A stretch of DNA of 6,086 nt from Bacteroidota bacterium (GTDB taxonomy: Bacteria; Bacteroidota; Bacteroidia; Chitinophagales; Saprospiraceae). Under the pieces are notes generated by a model. The model was not told where the DNA came from, did not search any database, and saw nothing but the letters and a program-made list of their open reading frames with translations. The stretch covers positions 1 to 6,086 of the forward strand of contig QQUB01000404.1 in the NCBI GenBank assembly GCA_008501835.1. Reading direction: 5' to 3'. Positions 1-5,960 of the stretch are shown in pieces (the first letter of the stretch is position 1; every line of letters starts with the position of its first letter). Made by a program: the position numbers and the translations under genes.

Positions 1-465
1 TTTTGGGTTATAATGGTTTTTTGTTAGCTCTTGCTGGAGTTCAACTATTTTATAGAGCAGTTTTTTGTCGATGAGCCAATACTGTTCAAAATGTTTGTCA
101 AAAAGACTTTTACGGTAAAACTGGTCCTTGGCCATAAAATCTTTTACCCGGAACTGGCCGGCAACTTTGAGATTTACCTGTGAACGGTTAATCTTGAAAT
201 AGACTGAATTAGCCAGAATAGCCTTGAACTTTGGATCATCTGAGTTGGTAGCATTTAAATACCCGGGATCAAGATGAGTATGAGCAATAGTTTCAAATTG
301 TTTGAAAACCTCGTCAACTGATTGTCGATCGGTAATATCAGGCTGTGAATGGCTTAAATCAAAAAAATATTGGAACAGGATATCTCTTGTCTTCCAATAG
401 GAAAGTGAGAAAACAGCAATAAAAATGAGGAAAATAGAAAGTATCCCGATTAATTTTCTGGTCAT
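1..465 (-). CDS. Membrane-anchored protein, partial (C-terminus beyond window); possible M15-type peptidase
   Basis: An open frame of 155 codons starts at ATG 463-465 and runs off the left edge without a stop. An in-frame stop lies at 481-483, and this is the first ATG after it. No Shine-Dalgarno sequence is visible, as in the other genes here. Residues about 4-22 are a hydrophobic segment without a clear cleavage or lipid site, so a signal anchor with the rest outside the cytoplasm is likely. The visible end, roughly residues 128-155, contains QYWLIDKKLLYKIVELQ and then a stretch ending NHYNPK. From memory this resembles the lead-in to the Zn-dependent M15-type (D-Ala-D-Ala carboxypeptidase-like) domain of Bacteroidota proteins, where the sequence continues into SGYRxPxYN and SRHxxGxAxD motifs. 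Those catalytic motifs would lie outside the window, so the assignment is an inference. The gene lies 91 bp downstream of the DUF4846 gene on the same strand and may share its transcript. Confidence 0.72.
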   Translation of the reverse strand, partial: MTRKLIGILSIFLIFIAVFSLSYWKTRDILFQYFFDLSHSQPDITDRQSVDEVFKQFETIAHTHLDPGYLNATNSDDPKFKAILANSVYFKINRSQVNLKVAGQFRVKDFMAKDQFYRKSLFDKHFEQYWLIDKKLLYKIVELQQELTKNHYNPK

Positions 466-556
466 TTTGGAATGGTTTCTTCACAAAATCGGGAATCTTG
501 GATTAATATCCTAATTATAAATAATGGCTAGGGGGTGGAAAAAAATACAAGCCTAT

Positions 557-1432
557 TCACTCAAACCTCCTCAAGGCCTCCTTCGCAAAAGTCCATTCGG
601 GAGTTCTCAGCCTTTCAAAATCAGTATCGTACCATGGATTACCCTGCCCGTTTTTTGGATTTTGAAGAATCTGGATCTCCTGGGCAGGCATATAACTTTG
701 GGCCAGCATGAAGATCTTTTCTCCGGTTTCTAAATTTTTAGCTACGTCAACTACAATGACGGCATGACCGGGACTGCCGCCTTTAATAAAAATATCCCCA
801 ACCTGAATATCTTCAATAGAGACCTTTTCTGTTTCTCTTTCTACAGAATAAGTTCCGGCGTAGGCAAAAACCATGATCAGATATTTTCTAAAACTTTTGT
901 ACGAACTGTTTGCACTGGAAGAAGCCCGCCAGTAAACGTTATTGCCATCAACACCAATCCGGTTGCCACTTCTCCAGGTTTTAAAATCTGCTTCAAAACC
1001 ATTCGTGAATTCAAAACTGATCTCATCATACTTTTCCTGTCCATAAAGATATTCCGCTCGTAATCGTATTACTGCATCAGCACACTGCTGCAAGTCGCGG
1101 GGGTCGATGTCCATATCCACAACAGCTTCGTAAACACCTCCGGAATTTTTAATATCTCCATCATAATATTTGACCTTGGACCCGTGGGGTTTCAAAGGAA
1201 GATTCCTGAGATACTCTCCAAATGAACCGGATGCTGTTTCGGTCCGTTCATAACCTTCAGGTAAAAGGAATCTGGTCTGTAAAGTTTTCCCACTGGTATC
1301 GATCAGATCTTTTGCTACAGGAGTTCTGAATGGATTTGTGATCATTTCCCGGGGAGCATCACCCTGATTAGGAGCATGAGTACAGGAAAGCAGTAAAATC
1401 GAGAACAGAATAATCATTGGTGTTTTGAGCAT
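557..1432 (-). CDS. DUF4846 family lipoprotein, possibly papain-fold
   Basis: This is a complete 291-residue protein. The N-terminus is a lipoprotein signal peptide with lipobox L14-L15-S16-C17. The residues after Cys17 (THAPNQ) lack the acidic cluster seen in Bacteroidota surface-export signals, so a periplasm-facing position is more likely. From memory, the body matches the DUF4846 family along its whole length: RFLLPEGYER (54-63), SFGEYLRNLPLKP (70-82), DLQQCADAVIRLRAEYLY (113-130), GDIFIKGGSPGHAVIVVDV (212-230), LAQSYMPAQEIQIL (243-256) and RTPEW near the end. The family function is not established. I infer that Cys117 at a helix start, His223 in a GH strand and Gln245 could form a catalytic set like that of CHAP or NlpC/P60 proteins. 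The gene lies behind the sdh terminator, so it probably has its own promoter in 1433-1489, although no clear TAnnTTTG box is present there. The leader before the ATG is A-rich (AAATAAAAA). Confidence 0.9.
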   Translation of the reverse strand: MLKTPMIILFSILLLSCTHAPNQGDAPREMITNPFRTPVAKDLIDTSGKTLQTRFLLPEGYERTETASGSFGEYLRNLPLKPHGSKVKYYDGDIKNSGGVYEAVVDMDIDPRDLQQCADAVIRLRAEYLYGQEKYDEISFEFTNGFEADFKTWRSGNRIGVDGNNVYWRASSSANSSYKSFRKYLIMVFAYAGTYSVERETEKVSIEDIQVGDIFIKGGSPGHAVIVVDVAKNLETGEKIFMLAQSYMPAQEIQILQNPKNGQGNPWYDTDFERLRTPEWTFAKEALRRFE

Positions 1433-1489
1433 TTTTTATTTGGTAAACGAAATATGCCCTTGATTTAGTTTGTTATCTATGGATTCCAT

Positions 1490-1532
1490 AAAAAACGGGT
1501 TGCGGATAATCAATTGAAAATCCGCAACCCGT
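1490..1532 (-). terminator. Rho-independent terminator of the sdhCAB operon
   Basis: The 13-base arms ACGGGTTGCGGAT (1495-1507) and ATCCGCAACCCGT (1520-1532) are perfectly complementary around a 12-base loop. Read on the minus strand, the G/C-rich stem is followed directly by a run of T (complement of the A run at 1490-1495). This is the classical intrinsic terminator layout. It lies 58 bp past the sdhB stop codon and 57 bp before the DUF4846 start codon. There is no T run on the plus-strand side, so it works in one direction, ending sdh transcripts and separating DUF4846 from the operon. Confidence 0.9.
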
Positions 1533-1548
1533 ATTGGAGCGAAGCGAC

Positions 1549-1572
1549 ATCCGGGCAAGTAGTGCCGGGACT
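1549..1572. repeat. Short imperfect hairpin downstream of sdhB
   Basis: Between the sdhB stop and the terminator, bases around 1549-1572 can form a stem: TCC and GGCA on the left pair with TGCC and GGA on the right, with a G-G mismatch and an AGTAG loop. It is more G/C-rich than the other intergenic DNA here and has no T run. It could be a small REP-like element or a 3' stabilising structure. It could also be chance. Confidence 0.3.
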
Positions 1573-1575
1573 CTC

Positions 1576-1588
1576 GTAACCAGTAACC
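1576..1588. repeat. GTAACCAGTAACC repeat copy, 3' of sdhB
   Basis: These 13 bases contain the unit CCAGTAA (1580-1586). The first 12 bases (GTAACCAGTAAC) recur in inverted orientation at 2424-2435, and the same unit makes up the inverted repeat in the sdhA-sdhB gap. The copy ends two bases before the sdhB stop codon complement. Copies therefore lie on both sides of sdhB and only between genes. Confidence 0.6.
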
Positions 1589-1589
1589 C

Positions 1590-2327
1590 TTACAAAATAG
1601 CCTTGTGAAATTCCCAGTTCATCCTGGCAATGTTCATCACGGAGATATTCTGTGGGCACTCCACCTCGCAGGCTTCTGTATTCGTACAGGCTCCGAAACC
1701 TTCGATATCCATTTGTTTTACCATATTCAAGGCACGCTTTCTGGCTTCGACCTGACCTTGAGGTAATTTGGCCAGATGAGTGATCTTAGCTGCCGTAAAG
1801 AGAGAGGCACTTGAATTCTTACAGGTGGCCACACAACTTCCGCATCCTATACAAGCAGCTGAATCAAAGGCAGATTCCGCAGTTGCATGTCCTATAGGAA
1901 TTGAATTGGCTTCCGGTGCAGATCCTGTATGCGAGGAAATGAAACCACCGGCAATGATGATCCTGTCCAGAGATTCCCGGTCGACTTTGAGGTCGCGAAT
2001 GACGGGGAATGCACTGGCCCGGAAAGGTTCTATGTAGATAGTTTCACCATCCTTAAAAGAGCGCATGTGTAACTGGCAGGTCGTGGTGCCCTCCAGATGA
2101 CCATTGGCTCTTCCGTTGATGACCATTCCACACTGCCCGCAAATACCTTCCCGGCAGTCCGAATCAAATTCTACGGGCATTTTTCCCTGAACGGTAAGAC
2201 TCTCGTTGAGCATGTCAAGCATTTCCAGGAAGGACGAATCTTCATTGACATTGTCCATCGGATAGGTTTCAAACGCACCTTTGGATTGTGCATCTTTTTG
2301 CCTCCAGACTTTTAATGTGACTTTCAT
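1590..2327 (-). CDS. sdhB: Succinate dehydrogenase/fumarate reductase iron-sulfur subunit SdhB
   Basis: This 245-residue subunit carries electrons from the flavin of SdhA to the quinone/haem domain of SdhC through three iron-sulfur clusters on the cytoplasmic face. All ligands are visible. The [2Fe-2S] cluster uses C58, C63, C66 and C84 (CREGICGQC). The [4Fe-4S] cluster uses C159, C162, C165 and C224. The [3Fe-4S] cluster uses C169, C214 and C220. Assignment of the last two sets follows the E. coli SdhB pattern. The lysine after C169, where E. coli has proline, and the FGACTNTEACEVECP stretch (211-225) fit the type B enzymes. Length is normal for the family, and the start MKVTLKVWRQ matches the usual N-terminus. 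It is the last gene of the sdhCAB operon. It follows sdhA after an unusually long, structured 170-bp gap and precedes a strong terminator. The leader just before the ATG is A-rich, with no Shine-Dalgarno sequence. Confidence 0.98.
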   Translation of the reverse strand: MKVTLKVWRQKDAQSKGAFETYPMDNVNEDSSFLEMLDMLNESLTVQGKMPVEFDSDCREGICGQCGMVINGRANGHLEGTTTCQLHMRSFKDGETIYIEPFRASAFPVIRDLKVDRESLDRIIIAGGFISSHTGSAPEANSIPIGHATAESAFDSAACIGCGSCVATCKNSSASLFTAAKITHLAKLPQGQVEARKRALNMVKQMDIEGFGACTNTEACEVECPQNISVMNIARMNWEFHKAIL

Positions 2328-2355
2328 CTTTTTATGTTTTAAGGTGGCTTGGTCC

Positions 2356-2387
2356 AGAAATACTATTTTTTCAAAAATAGTATTTCT
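2356..2387. repeat. Perfect 15-bp AT-rich palindrome upstream of sdhB
   Basis: The arms AGAAATACTATTTTT (2356-2370) and AAAAATAGTATTTCT (2373-2387) are exact reverse complements separated by two bases. In the sdh message this forms a hairpin ending 28 nt before the sdhB start codon. No T run follows it in the direction of transcription, so it is not an ordinary terminator. It could be an mRNA processing or stabilising stem, a dyad operator or a dispersed palindromic repeat. On the minus strand it also contains TATTTTTG (complement of 2372-2379), a match to the Bacteroidota -7 consensus, but no TTTG element is found at normal spacing upstream. Confidence 0.8.
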
Positions 2388-2424
2388 AATTCCAAATCAC
2401 CTGGCTATTCAATTATTAAATATG

Positions 2425-2452
2425 TTACTGGTTACAAGTTGCTGGTTACTGG
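2425..2452. repeat. Tandem seven-base repeat (TTACTGG type)
   Basis: Four successive seven-base units are seen: TTACTGG, TTACAAG, TTGCTGG and TTACTGG. The second unit is degenerate. The last two units, with the preceding G, form the left arm of the inverted repeat at 2438-2493. The pattern recalls heptameric short tandem repeats known from other bacterial genomes, such as the STRR elements of cyanobacteria, but the unit is different. Confidence 0.7.
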
Positions 2453-2493
2453 ATATTTGCATGAAAACAATTCTTAAACCAGTAACCAGCAAC
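2438..2493. repeat. Perfect 15-bp inverted repeat just past sdhA
   Basis: GTTGCTGGTTACTGG (2438-2452) and CCAGTAACCAGCAAC (2479-2493) are exact reverse complements around a 26-base spacer. The right arm ends four bases from the sdhA stop codon. In the message this would fold just after sdhA is translated. No T run follows, so termination is not expected, although partial attenuation or protection of the upstream sdhCA message is possible. Both arms are made of the same seven-base units. Confidence 0.8.
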
Positions 2494-2497
2494 CGGA

Positions 2498-4411
2498 TCA
2501 TTTATAACTCCTTACCGTTGGTGTAACCGTTTCAAATTCCAAGACTTCCTTATGAAGTATAGGTTCTTCCCCTTTTGGATCAAATTCCCAGGAGGAAACA
2601 TAGGCAAAATCATCGTCGTTTCGCATGGCTTCACCTTCATCCGTCTGGTATTCAGACCTGAAGTGTGCACCACAGGATTCATCCCGGTTCAAAGCATCAA
2701 ACGCCATTAATTCGGCCAATTCCAGATAATCAGCCACGCGGCCTGCTTTTTCCAACTCAGAATTGATTTCTTCTTTGGTACCCGGAACCATCAGGTTTTG
2801 CCAAAAATCTTCTCTTAGTTCCCTGATCTCCTTTATGGCAGCTTCCAGGCTTTCCTTACTTCTTTCCAATCCTACTTTGTCCCAAAGAATTCGTCCCAGA
2901 GTTCTGTGATAATGATCGGAAGTTTTATTTCCCTTGATATTTACCAATTTATCCAGGAGCTCACGAGCCTCTTTTTCCGTCTTTTCGAATTCCGGATGAT
3001 CTGCTGAAATCTTTCCGGTTTTAATCTCTCCGGAAAGGTAATTACCAACGGTAAGCGGGGCAATGAAATATCCGTCAACACATGCTTGCAGCAAAGAATT
3101 AGCACCAAGCCTGTTGGCTCCATGATCAGAGAAATTACACTCGCCCAAGGCGAATAAGCCAGGAACAGAAGTCATTAACTCATAATCGACCCATAGTCCA
3201 CCCATAGTGAAGTGAGCGGCAGGGGAGATCTTCATCGGTTCCTTATACGCATTGATACCCGTAATTTTTTCATACATGCGGAACAGGTTGCCATATCTTT
3301 CTCTAATGACATTTTCCCCATATTCATTGATGGCAGTTCTGAAATCCAGGTAGACTGCATTTTTATTGGCACCTACACCATGTCCGGCGTCAATTCGCTC
3401 TTTGGCTGCTCTGGAGGCAATATCCCTTGGAGCGAGATTACCAAAGGAAGGATATCTGCGCTCCAGGTAATAATCCCTTTCTTCCGGTGGGATATCATTT
3501 GGATGGCGGTCATCACCTTTTTGCTTTGGCACCCAGATACGGCCATCGTTCCTCAGGGATTCTGACATCAGTGTGAGTTTCGATTGATGATCTCCGGATT
3601 GTGGCAGGCAAGTAGGGTGGATCTGAACCCAACTCACACCGGCCATATAGGCACCTTTTTTGTGTGAACGCCAGGCGGCAGAACCGTTGCATCCCATAGC
3701 CAGTGTAGAAAGGAAATAAATTTTCCCATAACCTCCTGTGGCCAGAACAACCGTATGGGCAGCATGTCTTTCGATTTCGCCAGTAGCGAGATTTCTGGCA
3801 ATAATTCCACGTGCTTTACCATCGATGATAACTACATCGAGCATTTCATGACGGTTATATAATTTAACCTTTCCTGTGTTGACCTGCCTCATCATGGCAG
3901 AATAGGCACCGAGCAATAATTGCTGACCGGTTTGACCTCTTGCATAGAAGGTTCTCTTTACCTGAACACCTCCAAAAGATCTGTTGGAAAGGTATCCGCC
4001 ATACTCTCTACCAAATGGAACTCCCTGTGCCACTGCCTGATCAATTAATGATGCAGAACATTCGGCCAACCGGTATGTATTGGCTTCTCGGGACCTGAAG
4101 TCTCCACCTTTAATGGTGTCATAAAACATGCGGTAGACATTGTCTCCGTCATATTGATAGTTTTTGGCAGCATTTACACCGCCCTGGGCAGCTACGGAGT
4201 GTGCTCTTCTGGCAGAGTCCTGGAAGAAGAATACCTTGACATTATATCCCAGTTCACCAAAAGTTGCCGCAGCAGAAGAACCTGCCAGGCCGGCACCAAC
4301 TACGATGATATCCAGCTTTTTCTTGTTGGCCGGATTGACGATATTACATTTCGCTTTGTAGTTGTTCCATTTATCTTGAAGTTTCCCTTCGGGAATTTTT
4401 GCATCTAACAT
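2498..4411 (-). CDS. sdhA: Succinate dehydrogenase/fumarate reductase flavoprotein subunit SdhA
   Basis: This 637-residue catalytic subunit oxidises succinate to fumarate (or the reverse) with covalently bound FAD, in the cytoplasm at the membrane face. Visible features in order are the FAD-binding GAGLAG (39-44), the flavin-linked His71 in RRAHSVAAQGG, HPT (265-267) and SESLRNDGRIWVP (283-295). These are followed by the likely proton-transfer Arg334 in APRDIASR, His400 in AAHFTMGG, and GECNFSDHGANRLGANSLL (423-441), where Arg434 contacts the dicarboxylate. Residue roles are by analogy with Wolinella and E. coli enzymes. The length and the SESLRNDGR form fit type B enzymes. The start MLDAKIPEGKL is the normal N-terminus in Bacteroidota. 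It is the middle gene of the operon, 104 bp after sdhC and 170 bp before sdhB. No Shine-Dalgarno sequence precedes it. Whether the enzyme works mainly as dehydrogenase or fumarate reductase cannot be told from sequence alone. Confidence 0.98.
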   Translation of the reverse strand: MLDAKIPEGKLQDKWNNYKAKCNIVNPANKKKLDIIVVGAGLAGSSAAATFGELGYNVKVFFFQDSARRAHSVAAQGGVNAAKNYQYDGDNVYRMFYDTIKGGDFRSREANTYRLAECSASLIDQAVAQGVPFGREYGGYLSNRSFGGVQVKRTFYARGQTGQQLLLGAYSAMMRQVNTGKVKLYNRHEMLDVVIIDGKARGIIARNLATGEIERHAAHTVVLATGGYGKIYFLSTLAMGCNGSAAWRSHKKGAYMAGVSWVQIHPTCLPQSGDHQSKLTLMSESLRNDGRIWVPKQKGDDRHPNDIPPEERDYYLERRYPSFGNLAPRDIASRAAKERIDAGHGVGANKNAVYLDFRTAINEYGENVIRERYGNLFRMYEKITGINAYKEPMKISPAAHFTMGGLWVDYELMTSVPGLFALGECNFSDHGANRLGANSLLQACVDGYFIAPLTVGNYLSGEIKTGKISADHPEFEKTEKEARELLDKLVNIKGNKTSDHYHRTLGRILWDKVGLERSKESLEAAIKEIRELREDFWQNLMVPGTKEEINSELEKAGRVADYLELAELMAFDALNRDESCGAHFRSEYQTDEGEAMRNDDDFAYVSSWEFDPKGEEPILHKEVLEFETVTPTVRSYK

Positions 4412-4422
4412 CGGGAAGAAAT

Positions 4423-4452
4423 TTTAAAGTTTAAGGACTTAAAGATTCAAAG
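4423..4452. repeat. Degenerate TTTAAAG-type tandem repeat in sdhC-sdhA gap
   Basis: Four adjoining units are visible on the plus strand: TTTAAAG, TTTAAGG, ACTTAAAG and ATTCAAAG. They lie 12 bp upstream of the sdhA start codon, inside the 104-bp gap between sdhC and sdhA, and would form part of the untranslated leader of sdhA. The unit is unrelated in sequence to the TTACTGG repeat near sdhB. The region is simple and A/T-rich, so chance or replication slippage could account for it. Confidence 0.45.
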
Positions 4453-4515
4453 CGGAAGGGGAGTATGAATAAAAGGCAATTCCATTTACCTTTTTTACAC
4501 AATTCCCTTGTTCCC

Positions 4516-5199
4516 CTATCCTCCCGCAAATCTGAAATACAGAATTATCGGAATGATGGCAAATCCAACGGTCATTACAATGGAGAAAAAGAATCCGAAG
4601 TATTTCACCCATTTGTGGTATTTAAAATTGTACAGCCCCAGGGTGCGGAAGGCACTTTGGAAACCGTGCCACAAGTGAAATCCTAAAACAATCATGGCAA
4701 TCACATAACCTACCACATACAATGGCTCTTTGTAGACTTCAACCACTATCGTATAAAGGTCTTTATTCCCGGCTGCATCCATAGGCGGATGGCCAAATTT
4801 GTACACATACCAGAAGTCGGCCAGGTGCACAATGAGGAATACAAAGATCAGCGATCCCAGGATACCCATGTTACGGGTGATCCAGCCGCTTACCTGCCTG
4901 CGTTTATCTACAGCGTATTTACTGCCTCCGGCCCGCCAGTTGACGATGGTTAATACCAAAGCCAGCAGTGCATGGGCTAAAATAGATACATACAATACGT
5001 AGGAAACGAGCTTGATAATGAAATTACCGGACAGTATATGCGAATAGGCATTATACTGTGTCTGAGCAATTTCGTGCGGTAGGAGTAGTTGAAGATTTCC
5101 TGCGAGGTGAATAATCAGAAAGAAACAAAGAAATAATCCTGTCAAAGCCATTAAAACCTTACGGATTATCGTCGTGTTTAGAGAATTGATCTTGCGCAT
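4516..5199 (-). CDS. sdhC: Succinate dehydrogenase/fumarate reductase cytochrome b subunit SdhC (type B, di-haem)
   Basis: This 227-residue integral membrane protein anchors SdhAB and passes electrons to menaquinone. Five membrane segments can be drawn at about residues 13-34, 60-87, 108-132, 155-180 and 197-222, the layout of a single-polypeptide type B anchor. One histidine in each of the first four segments (H31, H76, H125, H175) matches the four axial ligands of two b haems known from Wolinella FrdC (H44, H93, H143, H182). Two residues before H175 is Gly173. Wolinella FrdC has the E-pathway glutamate (Glu180) at that position, so the Wolinella-type proton route is probably absent. It is the first gene of the operon, with a -7 promoter element 45-52 bp upstream of its start. 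The start codon directly precedes a normal short cytoplasmic N-terminus (MRKINSLNTTIIRK). Confidence 0.96.
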   Translation of the reverse strand: MRKINSLNTTIIRKVLMALTGLFLCFFLIIHLAGNLQLLLPHEIAQTQYNAYSHILSGNFIIKLVSYVLYVSILAHALLALVLTIVNWRAGGSKYAVDKRRQVSGWITRNMGILGSLIFVFLIVHLADFWYVYKFGHPPMDAAGNKDLYTIVVEVYKEPLYVVGYVIAMIVLGFHLWHGFQSAFRTLGLYNFKYHKWVKYFGFFFSIVMTVGFAIIPIILYFRFAGG

Positions 5200-5243
5200 A
5201 AAATTGAATTTTCGTCAAGACAACGGGCGTTGGTTGATAGAAA

Positions 5244-5251
5244 CAAATGTA
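5244..5251 (-). promoter_or_regulatory. Bacteroidota -7 promoter element for sdhCAB
   Basis: On the minus strand these bases read TACATTTG, an exact match to the TAnnTTTG element used by the Bacteroidota primary sigma factor. A start of transcription a few bases downstream would leave an untranslated leader of roughly 35-40 nt before sdhC. The -33 position shows no clear TTTG at 19-21 bp spacing, so the upstream half is weak. It is the best promoter candidate in the window and fits an operon start after the unrelated lipoprotein gene. Confidence 0.6.
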
Positions 5252-5312
5252 AGAATTTAGGGGCATTTTTTCTACTTTTCAATATGCTTTTCCGAATAAA
5301 ATTTGGAAGTAT

Positions 5313-5960
5313 TTAGTAGCTTTTTAAGGCAACAAATTTTGCTTTGAAATCTGAGACTTGAATGCTGTCTGCATCATGAGAATATAAGTAGCCGTCATAT
5401 TCAAACTCAATGGGTAAAACGGCATGATTATCCATACATTGCAATACCCAAAAGTCTTCTCTGAAGTTAAATTCGGATTGAGCATTTTCATCCTTAAAAA
5501 GTATTTCAAACGGTATAGTTTGATAAACTATATTGCTATAGTACTCTCCGTCTATTTCAAGGAAAAAATCTACAAATACTCTTTCCGGGAATTTCTGATA
5601 CAATTCCACGATCTCTTGAGTTTCTATGGTTGAAGAAAAGAGTTCTTCTTCACCTCGGGCTACCAACTTCACCCCTAAATGGGGGATTTCTTCAGGTGCA
5701 AATTGGTGGATGTCTACCCCTGTTACTAAGTGGTATCCGGAAGGTCCGCCATAACTGAGGCTAAGGTATGCATGGCTGGGTATATCACAAATAGAATAGG
5801 TGTACTGATAGGAATAATTTTGATCGGAAAGGAAAAAAGAAATTTCTCCACGTTCATAGAACTCATAGGCTTCAGCCCTCCAGGAGGTAGGAGGAACCGA
5901 TTCTTCGTCACAACCAAAAAATAGAAATAAAGCGATGATAATGAATAGATTAGTTTTCAT
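5313..5960 (-). CDS. Hypothetical lipoprotein, possibly surface-exposed
   Basis: This is a complete 215-residue protein that I do not recognise. It begins MKTNLF, followed by a hydrophobic core and a lipobox ending F15-G16-C17, so it is a lipoprotein processed by signal peptidase II. The residues after the cysteine are D18, E19, E20 and S21. Acidic residues at this place resemble the lipoprotein export signals described for surface lipoproteins of Capnocytophaga and Flavobacterium, so outward exposure is plausible. The mature part is rich in aromatic and acidic residues, with alternating patterns (SYQYTYSICD, VFVDFFLEIDGEYY) suggestive of beta strands. Two mature-chain cysteines, C58 and C175, could form a disulfide. 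No catalytic motif is visible. The stop codon is 61 bp before the sdhC -7 element and no terminator lies between, so some read-through into sdhC is possible. A functional link to Complex II is not indicated. The ATG at 5958-5960 has an A/T-rich leader without Shine-Dalgarno. Confidence 0.85.
   Translation of the reverse strand: MKTNLFIIIALFLFFGCDEESVPPTSWRAEAYEFYERGEISFFLSDQNYSYQYTYSICDIPSHAYLSLSYGGPSGYHLVTGVDIHQFAPEEIPHLGVKLVARGEEELFSSTIETQEIVELYQKFPERVFVDFFLEIDGEYYSNIVYQTIPFEILFKDENAQSEFNFREDFWVLQCMDNHAVLPIEFEYDGYLYSHDADSIQVSDFKAKFVALKSY

Noticed and set aside
524..1063. Plus-strand open frames at 524-733 and 764-1063
   Set aside because: They lie largely or wholly antisense to the DUF4846 gene, whose protein matches a known family end to end. 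The plus-strand products show no family motifs.
1433..1489. TAnnTTTG promoter for the DUF4846 gene
   Set aside because: The nearest candidate on the minus strand (TATTTCGT) departs from the consensus in the TTTG part and has no good -33 partner, so no promoter is called.
2438..2493. Inverted repeat past sdhA as an intrinsic terminator
   Set aside because: The loop is 26 bases and no T run follows on the minus strand. sdhB also depends on transcription continuing unless it has its own promoter.
2281..2526. Plus-strand open frame spanning the sdhA-sdhB gap (81 codons)
   Set aside because: Its middle is made of the inverted repeats, its ends overlap sdhB and sdhA antisense, and the product has no recognisable motif. 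It is best explained by chance.
3212..3565. Plus-strand open frame of 117 codons inside sdhA
   Set aside because: It is fully antisense to conserved catalytic parts of sdhA and is a shadow of that gene's codon pattern.
5200..5312. Terminator for the upstream lipoprotein gene
   Set aside because: Only four-base complementarities (for example TTCC/GGAA) were found, with no stem followed by a T run on the minus strand.
5424..5924. Open frames on both strands inside the 5313-5960 lipoprotein gene
   Set aside because: The 215-residue frame has a proper lipoprotein signal peptide and covers them all. The others have no signal, motif or leader.
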